A stretch of 60,000 nt of DNA from Owenia fusiformis. Lineage: Eukaryota; Annelida; Polychaeta; Sabellida; Oweniidae. The DNA lies in NCBI GenBank assembly GCA_903813345.2, contig CAIIXF020000006.1:35380436-35440435 (forward strand). The letters are read 5' to 3'. Of the stretch, positions 21,631-33,145 are shown piece after piece; the stretch's first letter is position 1, and every line of letters begins with the position of its first letter. A program made the position numbers and the translations under genes. The notes under the pieces are model-generated. The model ran no database searches. It was given only the letters and a program-made list of their open reading frames with translations, and was not told the DNA's origin.

Positions 21631-22800
21631 TCCCATCGAACGAAGTTCGGACGTACGTACGTCCGTCCGTCCGTCCGGGCAATAACTCAAATACCGGCCC
21701 AATTTTGTTCATATTTTGTACACATATACCCTATGGGAATAGAAGTTCTGCTCGAAAGCCGATTTTCAAAATGGCCACTCATTTCAAAATGGCGGCCATT
21801 TTAGTGCCGATTTTACAGTAATTTAGGTGCAATATGTAAAACTGAAATAGCAATATGTTTTAAATGTAAAAAAATTATAAAGAACATTAATAAAGTTGCA
21901 AATGTAGATATTAAAAAAGCAAATGGCAGCCATCTTGAAAAATGGCCGCGTTTACTTGTTATTTTACGATTTTTGCGATAATTCGAAAAGTAGTGGAGCG
22001 ATTTTGTTCATATTTGGTATGTGAATACTATAAGCATGGCACACTATCTAATGACACTTTTGGAAGAAGGTGGCCATTTTGAAAAATGGCCGCCATTTTA
22101 ACATATTTTACTATAACTCGAAAAGTAGTGGAGCAATTTTGTTTATATTTGGTATGTGAATACTAAAAGCATGGCACACTGTCTAATGACACTTTTGGTA
22201 GAAGGTGGCCATTTTGGCCCCATTTTAACGTATTTTACTATAACTTGAAAAGTAGTTCAGCGTTTTTGTTCATATTTGGTACGTTTCATATTTTATATGT
22301 GAATACTATAAGCATGGCACACTGTCTAATGACACTTTCGGTAGTAGGCTGCCATTTTGAAAAATGGCCACCATTTTTACGTTTTTTACTATAACTTGAA
22401 AAGTAGTGAAGCGATTTTGTTCATATTTGATATGTGTATACTCATGAGCCTTTCACACTATCTCATGACACTTCTGATAGTAGGCTGCCATTTTAAAAAA
22501 TGGCTTTCATTTTCACATTTTTTACTATAACTCGAAAAGTAGTGGAGCGATTTTGTTCATATTTGATATGTGAATACTCTAGGCATGGCACATTGTCTAA
22601 TAAAACTTTGGGGAGTAGTCAGCCATTTTGAAAAATGGCCACCATTTTTATGTGAGTTATTTTACAAGACTTAGTACATGTGTGCAATTTTTCAAGAATT
22701 TTATAGGTGGCTACTTAAAAGCATATTATTTCTTCTGATGACAACTTGGCTAGTGAGCAACCATTTTGAAAATGGCGGCCTTTCTGGTGTGTTGTTTTAT
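21631..22800. mobile_element. Tandem-repeat element with GTCC run and GCCATTTT units
   Basis: Left end has the palindrome CGAACGAAGTTCG, then GTACGTACGTCCGTCCGTCC. The body has about six units of 130-150 bp containing 'CGAAAAGTAGTGGAGCGATT', 'TTCATATTTGGTATGTGAAT' and GCCATTTTGAAAAATGGC (a perfect 8-bp-arm palindrome). The architecture parallels 18,672-20,765 and 35,341-36,860. The right boundary is not resolved and may extend to about 22,930. Confidence 0.72.
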
Positions 22801-23282
22801 GATATTTGCTATATATTTCGTTTGTAGTAATGCCAGCCATTTCTGTTCGATGGGATTCGCAACTCTTTGGCGTTGCCGTTGTTCTGTTTTGTTTTTTTTT
22901 ATCATGGGGCCTCCTTTTCCACTAAACTTCAATACACCCATGGTGAATAGGACTAACAGTGCAAACATATCAATATATTGACATTAATCATAACCTGATT
23001 ACTACACTGAATATGTAAATGCCAATGGATATTTTAACAAGAAAAATTGAAATAAACTGGTTTAATTTGAAATTTAACCTTTTCATAGAATACTAAATTT
23101 TGTTGATGTCAACATATTGACGTTGTAATATTGTAACATTCTAATATAATCAGTATGATCAAGGATGTTTCAATATGAGTGCTGATTGAAATTATTGCTG
23201 GAGACAAATAAAGTTATTGTTCACAACAAGATTTCTTTTAGAATCATCCATGTGAGGAATAGTATTTGCATTCATTGATACA
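22801..23282 (+). promoter_or_regulatory. 5' flank of the glycosyltransferase gene
   Basis: AT-rich. A 3' splice site-like TTTCTTTTAG ends at 23,241, 41 bases before the ATG, so the 5' UTR may contain an intron. A minimal ATG-TGA occurs at 23,250, between it and the start codon. No clear TATA box was identified. Confidence 0.3.
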
Positions 23283-24320
23283 ATGAAACACTTCGTTAAA
23301 CCCACACTGTTTGGATTAACCTTTGGATTTTTTATTCTAATTTTATACACCAAGCATGATACAATATACTACAAAAAACTTCTTAGGAAATGCCATCTTG
23401 ACTCTCCTAAAGATCATCACAATGTTACCTTCCCAAAGAATATTAAATGGAAGAATGTACAGAAAGATAACGAAAATGTGAAACTTGGTGGAATATGGGA
23501 ACCCGATGAATGTATTCCTGATCAGAGGATGGCAATTATTATTCCATACAGAGATAGGAGCACCCACTTGATGTACTTTTTAGATTACATGCACCCTTTT
23601 TTACAACGCCAAAAATTATCATATAGGATATTTGTAATAGAACAGAAAAGGCCATTTTTGTTCAACAAAGCATCACTGATGAACATTGGGTTTAAGATTG
23701 CGAGTGAATTAGATGAACAATTAGAGTGCTTTATTTTCCATGATGTCGACATATTCCCTGAAAATGACCAAATTCTTTACAAGTGTTCCAAAGACGATCA
23801 AGAAGTGATGCATTTCTCAGATTTTGTTGATAAATATAACTACACCACTGTTTTTATTCTGAATGGTGGCGCTCTCGCAGTCACGAAAGAATTATTTAAA
23901 AAAGTAAATGGTTATTCAAATTTATATTGGGGATGGGGAGGCGAAGACAACAATCTAGTTCAGCGATTTAAAGATAACAACATCACCATTCACAGATGTA
24001 AAAATTCAACAAACTGCAAATACACCATGATTAAACACGTAAGAGATGCTGGAAACCCTACAAATCATAACCAAAATAAAATTATAAAAGTCCTAGAAAA
24101 AGAAGACCCTGTATATTTTAAACATGATGGACTGACTACATTAAACTTTACACTCCATAAAATCAAAGAGTTCCCATTGTTTACATGGGTGTACGTTTCT
24201 CTTGATGCGTCCACATATAATAGAAGTCTTGTGGATATAAGGCAAGATGGGAAACACATTGCTAAAGATCAAGTTTATGAGAAAATTCCCCAAATTTTTC
24301 ACTTTAAAGTCAAAACCTGA
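23283..24320 (+). CDS. Beta-1,4-galactosyl/N-acetylgalactosaminyltransferase (GT7), intronless
   Basis: 345 aa, type II Golgi membrane protein: short cytosolic N-terminus, TM about 7-22, stem, then the catalytic domain. Family landmarks: GGIWEPDEC (69-77), AIIIPYRDR (84-92), FNKASLMNIGF (127-137), DVD 154-156 (metal site), GG 195-196, NGYSNLYWGWGGED (209-222), MIKH with M249 and H252 as further metal ligands, and DGLTTL (282-287). C77 and C149 match the conserved disulfide. Aligned by spacing to bovine/human B4GALT1, L193 occupies the Tyr289 position; E221 and D222 match Glu317 and Asp318, while the next two acidic residues are N223, N224. Leu/Ile at 289 is known to permit UDP-GalNAc, so it probably transfers GalNAc (or both) beta-1,4 to terminal GlcNAc. 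Sequons include N47, N186, N233, N241, N288 and N313. The frame is uninterrupted, start to stop. The start is the first Met, just before the TM. Confidence 0.95.
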   Translation: MKHFVKPTLFGLTFGFFILILYTKHDTIYYKKLLRKCHLDSPKDHHNVTFPKNIKWKNVQKDNENVKLGGIWEPDECIPDQRMAIIIPYRDRSTHLMYFLDYMHPFLQRQKLSYRIFVIEQKRPFLFNKASLMNIGFKIASELDEQLECFIFHDVDIFPENDQILYKCSKDDQEVMHFSDFVDKYNYTTVFILNGGALAVTKELFKKVNGYSNLYWGWGGEDNNLVQRFKDNNITIHRCKNSTNCKYTMIKHVRDAGNPTNHNQNKIIKVLEKEDPVYFKHDGLTTLNFTLHKIKEFPLFTWVYVSLDASTYNRSLVDIRQDGKHIAKDQVYEKIPQIFHFKVKT

Positions 24321-24497
24321 AGATGATTGATTATTTGACATGTTCCATATCCTTTTTTTATATTGCATGTGGTAATAGGAATGCTTGTACCTCCGATTGT
24401 ACCTGTACTAGCCTAATAACCTGTCACGTCTTGAAGACCTTTATTTTTTCAAAAGCTGACATTTCTTGGCACACCCTTTATACCAATAACATAACTC

Positions 24498-24503
24498 AAT
24501 AAA
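24498..24503 (+). terminator. Polyadenylation signal AATAAA
   Basis: AATAAA 178 bases after the glycosyltransferase stop codon; a second AATAAA lies at 24,849-24,854. Either could end the transcript. Confidence 0.5.
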
Positions 24504-25574
24504 TTCCTGAGTATTTTAGGATTCTTTTCATGTAGTTGTATCTCTAATTTATCGACAACGAGGATATTTTTGTTTTTCATTGCGCCTCATCAAGATGGCA
24601 GTATGGTTTAGAAGGGGAATCCCCATTATAAAATCTGGGTATGGTGCTGCATAGTCTTTACGTCACCTTTTTGAATTGTGTCAGTCCTTGATAATGGTAT
24701 ACACCATATAGTGATTATATATTTGGAGGGGGTCCTGTATGAAAAATGGTCTTACTAATAGCTGTTGGAAATGCTTGTAATTTGTCAAATTTAGTCCTGT
24801 AACTAAAACTGAACAAATTAAAATTGTCTCATAACTTTAAATACAAAGAATAAAGACATTAAAGATTTGAAATGAAGAGGTTACATGCATTATGCAGTCA
24901 TAATAGTCAAGTACTTGCCTCTGGTCATAATGGGCTCGGGATCAGTCATTCTTAACATGTCAGTGCGCCAGCTTGTTCAAACTTGGAATGCATTTTCATT
25001 AGGCTATCTGAAATTTTAACTGATTCAAGAGTAGACTGGTACCAAGATCTGATTAGATGCTCGGTAAATTACTTGATGGTCATTTGAACTTTTTTTATAT
25101 AAGGTTCGATATTTGTCACTGTGTGTCTTGTTTTCGTATATGATTGTAAATTCTTTTAACATTTAAATCCCAATCAATAGAATAAAACAAGCAGGGATTG
25201 TTTTGTTTTTTTAAAGTTATTTGTTTTTTGTACAAAGAATACCACAAAACATACATGTGTGGGTGGCTATGCTTTTAGCATTATTAGCCACGTTCTACAC
25301 TATTGACAAGTCTAGGGATGTTACACATTTTGCAATAATGTTCTGATATAGCTTTTAATTGTTTAAATAAAATTACATTAATACTATGTACTGTTTGTAT
25401 GTACACTGTTTGAAATTCTTGAAACAGGATCTATTTCAAGGGAGGGGAAGAGGTAGAACAAACATACCTCTGAATGTTATAAAGTAGTGATTATTTTAAG
25501 ACTTTTCTACTTAAGAGCACCAAAATAATTCATTTGAGATCATTAAGATGCTGTTAAATCACCTGAAATAGTCA

Positions 25575-25812
25575 GAGGCCAAGGATTGATCTGGAAACTA
25601 ACAAGGGTGGCCAAATTTCAAGTCTAAAAATATCTTGCGTGCTTGAGCCCCTAAAACCAAAGATTGGACCCCAATTTTGAAAATTTGATGCCCAATTATT
25701 GAAAAGGCCAAAAATGAAAACCAAAATTTTTTTTCTGGGCCCATCTTAGGGGGAGACCCGGGCCCATGCTACCCCAATCCCCCCCACCTTCCTAATCTGC
25801 CACTGGAGGGCC
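25575..25812. mobile_element. Degenerate MITE of the GGCGGATCTGG family
   Basis: Left part 'GGCCAAGGATTGATCTGG', right part 'CCTTCCTAATCTGCCACTGG', with an interior (GGCCAAATTTCAAGTC, GGGCCCATCTTAGGGGGAG) matching the better copy at 53,053-53,294. Confidence 0.6.
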
Positions 25813-26299
25813 GGAGGCTAATATGGTAAGCTGAAACTGATGTTCTTCAGGCTATTTTCTGAACATTTTCCTTTTGATGCACATTATTAGTGACATCTTT
25901 AAATCACAACATGAAATATATGCATGGTATAATCGAGGTCTCATGTTTTTAGTTGGAGACTGATTTCTATCGATTTTCCTGTCTCATAAACACACTTTGA
26001 TCTTGTTTGCAGACTAGCTGTAATATCTAGCAATGGGATGGATAGAACAATGATCTAATTTTATATTGTCACGAATCTTAATGATTGTTAATACCAATTT
26101 CGGAGAGATCCATCTGTGGCAGCTGCAGATTGCATTAATAAATAATGACATGTGATATTAAAGTAAAATTGAATGGCAACTCTGAATCACGATTTGGTAG
26201 CCATACCATCCTCTTACTATTGTAGATGATTCCACATTTTTTCATGCTGTTATGTTGATTTCAAGAGTGCCTTGCATAAACACAGAGTAATATTTTTGC

Positions 26300-26395
26300 A
26301 GTTGCAGATGTCTGAATTTGAAGTGAACACCTGCCAATCCAAACACTTTCAGCTGGTACAGTGGTGTTCAGATTAGACATGTTTTATGTAAATGA
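26300..26395. mobile_element. Fragment of the 'GTGAACACC' MITE family
   Basis: 'AAGTGAACACCTGCCAATCC' and 'GGTGTTCAGATTAGACATG' match the family at 39,524-39,953 and 58,458-58,953 (GTGTTCGGATTAGACAGG). The ends are decayed. Confidence 0.6.
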
Positions 26396-26782
26396 AAAGA
26401 AACATGTCCAACTTTAACTTTCCTTGAAAATCTTGAATAAAATCTTTAGATCAATTAACAGAGTGTTACAACATTGGTCCTTCACTGCTTTCATAGCAGA
26501 TCATGTAATGCAATGATTTACTCTTGGGCCAAGGATGTGTTACAAGTAATATACCTCTTGTCCCCATAGAGGAGTTTCTAAATACTGGAATAGTAGCTTT
26601 GAAATCTCACTAATTCTTGTTTTCATGGGTTTTTGAGGGATTTACACTTTTTACCTCTAATGACTTACTTTTCTTTATTTTTGATAGCATATTTGAATTC
26701 AGTGACAAGTTTTCTCCAATAATAGCTTTGATTTACACAGTTATGTCATTTAAGTCATTTTCCATGACATTTTTAAAAAACC

Positions 26783-26859
26783 TGGGCCAAATCTCCATTG
26801 GTGCAGTGCTAAAATTCATTAAAACCTTTGCTTATGTGAATGGAGGTCTGGCCCAAGAA
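26783..26859. repeat. Short inverted repeat
   Basis: Arms TGGGCCAAATCTCCATT and AATGGAGGTCTGGCCCA pair with about two mismatches over 17-18 bp, with a loop of about 40 bp. Confidence 0.75.
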
Positions 26860-27616
26860 AATAAAAGACAAACAAGGGTGACATCTATTATGTCAGCGTT
26901 ATTCAGCTATTTAGAAACTATACAATTGCTTGTTTACAGTATTGACTTTTCTATAAAAAGTATGGAGTGTCATGAGACCATTAGAAGTACAAGACAGTGT
27001 ATTTACATATATAACACTTATATTATAGAGGCTATAATTTATTTTAGCTATAAGTTACAAGTAAAAGAAAACTGAAATTATTACATTTATAATGATGTTT
27101 ATAATGTGACAAGTAATGACTTTACACAAATATAAGCTTTAAACATAAGTGATTTATAAACACACTTTAAGTTAGTTATAAAATCTCTTCTATTGTCTTA
27201 TTGCACTTATATGCTACTAAATGTGGAATAATCCTCTATTGTTTTCACTTATTACTAAGGGGAACTAATGGATGGAGACAATTGAGATTGGATTAATAGT
27301 ATAAATACTGTATGATGTAAAATGTCTGGTGGGTGGCTATGTAAAACCATCCAGAAGGGTTCTGAGCAATGATGAGGGTATCATAACTTAAGCCTTGCCT
27401 ATTTCTGCCCAGTCCTCTAAAAGGAAATAGTGTTGTTAACAAAAGGATTGAGGAAACTAGGGGGAAACTTTTTGTGTTATATATAGAAAAACATATTTTA
27501 AATTCTATTTGAAAACAAGAAATAAATGATAAATGATTATATAGACGAGGCTGTAGTTGGCTTCTCGTGGTTTAAGTTTACTTGCTTAAGCTCAAATAAA
27601 AAGATCTATATATTAT

Positions 27617-27746
27617 TATGACACCACCAGAAGTGATGACATAGTGTTTTAGTCTCCAATCTTTTGGGACAACAGTTGATATTAGATGGCCACCAGTATT
27701 TGTAACAAATGATAGGTAGTGACATTTTGCATGCTAATGCCTTAAT
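27617..27746. mobile_element. Core-less copy of the GTCACCACC element
   Basis: 'ATGACACCACCAGAAGTGAT' at the left, 'TGTAACAAATGATAGGTAGT' and GACATTTTGCATGCTAATGCC at the right match the two ends of the 18,672-20,765 element with the tandem core absent. Confidence 0.75.
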
Positions 27747-28270
27747 TTGTCTTAATCGTATTGTAGGAAAAAATGAACACCCCAAGATAAAACAAATTGT
27801 GTATCAAATAAATGTTCTCTCTCTTTGATGGTTTTCGTGCGTTGTATGACTGCATGGGAGCAGTCTTCCTCATGTTAAAATGAGAGATGTCTTGATGTGT
27901 ATGTACATGTAGATACTTAACTTCATGATCAAATTGCTTCTCAGTTAGAAAACACTGAAAGGGTAATACTAGAATAAGATGAGCAAAATAAAGTGATAAT
28001 TTAGGTAGGATTAAGGATAGAGAGAGGATTTTCCAATAACATGTTTTTCAATTTCAGAATCACTTTGGTTCATATTATTGGCACGCCTATTATCTAATTT
28101 TCCTTATTCAGTAAAATATGTATGGATTTTATCATTTTATTTTCAATTTACTGGTTATATAGATCCATAAAGATGATAATATTTTGAAATGTGTATACTA
28201 TTTTTACATCTATTTTTAATAGCAACACACTTGGATTAGATATTGCGATCGTTTGTTTGATTGTTTTTAG

Positions 28271-28480
28271 TCCACCCGTATAGCTCAGGGGTAGCGTGTG
28301 TACCTCTTATGCAATAGGTCCCAGATTCGATCCCTGGAATAGGCACATAATTTGCTTGCTGAGTGGTCCACAACTCGTAAAAAGGCTGTAATATACTTGT
28401 ATGACTATGTATGAGTAAAAGAACACCGGGCTCCTCCAAGGAGGGGTTCCTAGATCTGCCTTCCATGAATACATGCGTTA
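28271..28480 (+). mobile_element. tRNA-derived SINE
   Basis: Box A (TAGCTCAGGGG, 28,281-28,291) and box B (GATTCGATCCC, 28,324-28,334) have the spacing of a tRNA gene with its 5' end near 28,274. The acceptor stem does not pair, so this is not a working tRNA. A unique body follows, containing CTCCTCC-AA-GGAGGGG near 28,430-28,447, and no long A tail. RNA polymerase III transcription is expected for an intact family member. Confidence 0.72.
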
Positions 28481-31400
28481 ATTATGACCATATATAAACT
28501 GTTGGTATATACCCAAGAGGTATTGCTCACCTTCATTGGTGGTAGACAAAATACAAAAAATTTAGGGGGAATGATATATTTTTGATGGCATGAAATATAC
28601 AAATTGTGCATTTGAGCATCAAACAAAATTAATTTTGGCTTCAGCTTTATTAATACTTTGATGAGTAATATGTTCCTTTCCTTGGGTGAATTATTTAAGA
28701 TATTTTCAGTACAGTTCTGTTATTAATCCCAAGTCCCCAAAGATTAGAGTTCTGTTAAGAAATGTTGACAGAATATTATCCTGGATGACTATTAGTTTAT
28801 TACACTACTCACTTGCCATCTTAATGATCTCAAATGTATATTTCAAGGTGTTTTATAGGAGTTTGAATATTGGAACTAATAGGCATATGCAGTGTCATGA
28901 TTTTCTACAAACAAATTCTGTTTATACAGACTACATAGGGCCTCGACTTTATTAAACAAATTAAAATTTAAAGTATAGAGACTGAGTAAGGTAACAGCAT
29001 TTTTAACTGATACTATAAATTTTATGTTCTTTCTCATAACAAAGTTCAAATCTGTGTTGCTGGACATTGCTCCACAATAAAAAACAACTCAGCCATTTAG
29101 AAACAATAATTGTTTAAAATTGTTTTTGTTAATTACTAAAACCAATAACTTAAATTAAGACTGCTGTATTTACATACTTTAAGATTTAATTTTTTCACAT
29201 AATTTCTCTAAGCCTACATATTTCACCTATTTTATTGAGTTAGAAACAATGTTTAAACAGTGCACAGTTCATCTTTGTGATTTATTGGCTAATCTAGATT
29301 AAGGTCTATATACTAGGGGTATACATTGTACCAATCTAATATAGTATTGGTTTGCTGTCCGGGTGGTGGTTAATAATGGCTAAAATATACAACTGAGTGC
29401 CTCAACTATGTATAACTCTGATTTGAAAATATCTTAGTGATAATGATGCGTAGCCTGCAACATCAAAAGACCGATACAAATGTTTGTTTTGTCGAAAAAA
29501 TGCTTACCTGATCAGGGAATTAGGGGAACTAATTACCTCTAATTTTGTGAGGCATACACCTCATAGATTTTGGAACTCCTGATGCCGTCTTTATAAGAAT
29601 TTTTGAAAAGAAGATTCATAGTTACAGTTCATTGATTTTATTATTTTACAGGTTGAATAATTATATGAATTTGATAATTACGATTACGTACTAACAGAGG
29701 TGTTCCACTTTATAGGCTTTACTGTACATTGAAAAACAAATGTATGGTGTTTCTATATTTTGAATTAAAGGTATAACAATCCCCCGATCAATTCTATCAG
29801 TAGTGAATTATCTGAAAGTCTGTGTCAGCTTAGTTTTCGTTGAGATTCTCGGATTCCCTATTGTTTCCAACATAGAGATTATCCCTTGAATAAAATAAAC
29901 TATTTTTTACGTAAAATTTCACAGTAATAAAAGGAATTACTAGAAACCTAACACAGATAGGTATTACAAACTGTATTTGTGTCTGATATTCCTAAAATTA
30001 TAATGGAATTATTATATAAATGATAAGGAATTAAAATGGTATTTTGTAAAAACAGTTTTTGTTGTAGTGATCACACAACATTTTCCATTATGATAATGGA
30101 TATTAATTTTTCCTGATGAAATGATAGAAAAATCTAGAATTTCCATTCAAAAATGTTTTAAGTTGTAGTACAGTTGATGTACTTCCTATTTTATCATGAT
30201 AATTTGAATCTGTAATCATGTTTACCTAATAAATTAGCAATTTGACGTTTGTGATTTTTCTTAGGAGGATTATGTTTCCGTATCAGGTATATCAGGTACT
30301 CTTCTAAAACCAGCAGCTTCTAGTAATTGTACCAAGATTTTGAATAATTTATATAACTATGACAACAAATGTATGAAGTGGCTTAAACACATACTCCAAT
30401 ACTCCTAATAGAGTCTGATGTTTTACAATTACCGATACAAACAACTGATGAAATACAGATTCAGGGCCTAGATATTGATCACCCTGGCCCTATTTCAGCA
30501 TAACATCAATAAGTAATTAATGATTGTTGACAAAATATTGCAAATTCCCATGAACCTCATCATTGATGAATTTGCAGTATTTATTAAGAGCGTTAGTAGT
30601 TGGGAAATCATTGATTCCAATTCATTGCAGTAAAAGGCCAAAGCAATACATAGCTTCACTCTATTGATATTTTGATAAACAGTTTATGTCGGAGAATCGA
30701 GTGAGTGTAGCTCTAAAAAGCATCAGAGAAAATTAGATCTAATGATAAGAAATTGAGGTATTCTGGAATAGTGCGATTTATTAATAGAGTGTCTACTAAC
30801 AAGTGAACTCAATCATATTCAGATTTTCTATATAGAGAATCAAATTGATTAAATTTACTTTTTCACATTTCATAATCCATGTAGGTTTATAAATACGCTG
30901 AAGACAAATCTGTAAATATAATTCAGTATAAGTGGTTTTTATCTTAAACTGAATAATCATGCCTAATGTTGCTGTATATTATATAGTGACTATCATCTGC
31001 TGAATCTTTGGAAAAACCTACTTAGTAATATTACTTAGTTAAACTGGATAATATTCGAAACACCGAAAGTTAAACAGCATCTAGTGATACGTCACAAATG
31101 ATTGAAAACTACTGCATTGTATAATAAAACATTATTGATTTAGCAAATCCCAGATCAACTCTTTTAGACTGATACCAATCGGATTGCTAAATTCTATTAT
31201 CCAAATATAGTCATTTTTTACTATTAAAGAGTCTATAAGACATTTGGAAACGGAATCCCTGGAGAATTTTCACATCGTTAATCATCACGTCAGGCATATT
31301 TCCTTTAAAAGAATTGTCCGACAGTTTCCAGTTCTTAAATATTCGCTGAAGAACTAGTACCCAACGATAAGGGTGTTTAATTAAGAACTAAAGATATATT

Positions 31401-31916
31401 TACCGTAGAATCGAAGCGAGAGATTCTGTTATTAGGAAGATATTTAGTTAAAGGTCCTCGGAGGATTTAGATGTTAATTAAAAGATATGTTTTGAATTAG
31501 CATCTTAAATAGGACAGAACTCCAGCTTGAGAAACGACACATTGAGGATACCAAGTGCCGATCTATACTCCACTCAGAAATAGATATAACAACTTTCCTC
31601 GAGGCTGTTTCAGTGTATAAGACTCTTCTCAACTGTTGATTTCTATAACTATGGATTGCTGAGCATACTAACTCTAATAGGTATTTATTGACCACAATCG
31701 AGACTGATGTCAAATCGGGTACCAACATAATGGTTGCAGAAAGTGATGTTACAGTATAGATTATGGAGCTATAAGGGGAAGATTAAAACAGTCATTTAGG
31801 AATCTGTAGGACACAGAGGCAGGAGTTAATATACATCGGTGCATTACGTATTATATTCAGGTACTTTATACAACAACAGCATAGCTAGGACTTATTTGTG
31901 AATATTGTGTTGAAGG
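28481..31916. other. AT-rich interval, possible 5' flank of the large plus-strand gene
   Basis: No coding or RNA gene recognised on either strand. Small open frames (for example 28,686-28,955 and 31,474-31,728) have no recognisable motif. The right part may hold the promoter of the exon at 32,311. Confidence 0.45.
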
Positions 31917-32030
31917 TACAAGTAAATCAAGAGCAAGTTACAAGTAAATCAAGAGCAAGTTACAAGTAAATCAACAGCAAGTTACAAGTAAATCAACAGC
32001 AAGTTACAAGTAAATCAACAGAAAGTAACA
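31917..32030 (+). repeat. Minisatellite, 22-bp unit, about five copies
   Basis: Unit ACAAGTAAATCAACAGCAAG plus TT, the first copies having AAGAGC in place of AACAGC. It lies 280 bp upstream of the coding exon at 32,311 and may be in its 5' UTR or promoter. Confidence 0.9.
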
Positions 32031-32310
32031 CATGATTGAAAGTAACATTACAGAAGTTACAAGTCATATTTGGAAACATAAGTGATATCATTACTCAAGT
32101 TGGAGGTTCAGCAACCGTCATAAACAGTAAAGAACAAAAAGTTGGAAGTAAGATAAAAAAAACAGGACTAATATTGAACCATACAAATAGTAGCTGCAAG
32201 TCTACATAAAACCTGAGATTCCAGGCGCAATTAGACTTGATAAACATACAATCGCCCCAATTTAACACTTTAAGAAAGTGGCTGAGGAAAAGACAGTGAG
32301 GTTTGATCGT

Positions 32311-32425
32311 ATGTCAGTTGACTCTATACCAGGTGCAATTGAGGACGGAATGGACATGGAGATGGAAGAACACCACAAATTATCAAGTCCAAGAAGTCAC
32401 CATTCACACACAACTGTCATTGGAG
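32311..32425 (+). CDS. First coding exon A of a large unidentified gene
   Basis: ATG at 32,311 opens 38 codons plus one base. The peptide begins MSVDSIPGAIEDGMDMEMEE, continues with a His/Ser-rich stretch (HHKLSSPRSHHSHT) and ends TVIG, followed by G|GTATGT, a strong donor at 32,426. An in-frame TAA lies upstream with no other ATG between. The sequence is hydrophilic, with no signal peptide or membrane segment, so the start of a cytosolic N-terminus is likely. The exon at 57,396 ends in the same Val-Ile-Gly and the same phase, suggesting alternative promoters for one gene. I do not recognise the protein. The downstream shared exon is probably outside the window. Confidence 0.6.
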
Positions 32426-32922
32426 GTATGTACCTTAGATCTTAGATTTTGATTTCATAGATTTCTGATAACAGGCAAAATCCTCAAACACAACAACAGG
32501 TGATTTGCTTCTTGCCTGCTTCTTATGAAACATTGAATTTGTAGTTTTGTTTCTGTATATTCAGTAGTGTCATCGTGCCCTGATCCAGTTGTGTCATAGC
32601 AACTTTAGGTGTACATATGAAAAAAAGACACATCAGATGTCATACTATTTTACACTAGAAGGTGATAACCATTGAAAACTGACAAATCAGTTAGCTTAGA
32701 TCAAACCTTACTATAGTTTTGGACTTGTGCTTTCGTCGCACTAATTCTATAGTAAGCATGATCGAGTGAGAATGTTGAGCAATGAAATTAAGAATGTTCA
32801 GAATGCTATTTGACCAGCTGTCAATTAGAGTTCTGCAGAGAGAATAAATGGACTAAGTGCAAATTATGGTTAACTGAAATTTCTTTATTTCCTTAAGTTG
32901 CTACCTCCTGTTTCAATCTTAC

Positions 32923-33145
32923 TACTGTACTTTTACTTAATTTGGCGCTACTTACTTTGGCGGATTTGCTGTTTTGAACATTTGGCGACTACTTTATTTG
33001 GCAACTTGCAATATAACAATGTACTAATGATACTAATTTACATGGTTCTAAAATTACCAGGGATTTTGGTGGCTACTTAATTTGGCAGACTTTAACAATT
33101 TAAAACCAAATTAAAACAGCCGCCAAATTAAGTAAAAGTACAGTA
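32923..33145. mobile_element. MITE, TIR ACTGTACTTYTACTTAATTT, copy 1
   Basis: Left TACTGTACTTTTACTTAATT, right AATTAAGTAAAAGTACAGTA. TTTGGCG words repeat inside in both orientations. The ends are consistent with a TA duplication. Sister copies: 45,380-45,613 and 53,637-53,865. Confidence 0.88.

Larger units (their letters stand above)
24504..28261. other. AT-rich intergenic interval with scattered repeats
   Basis: No gene recognised. It holds the repeats listed separately at 25,575, 26,300, 26,783 and 27,617. A 152-codon open frame (26,617-27,075) lacks a recognisable domain, begins at a non-ATG codon and runs through an inverted repeat, so it is not annotated as a gene. Confidence 0.5.

Noticed and set aside
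28274-28345. Functional tRNA gene
   Set aside because: Boxes A and B are good but the acceptor stem does not pair and the T stem has a mismatch; a SINE body follows.
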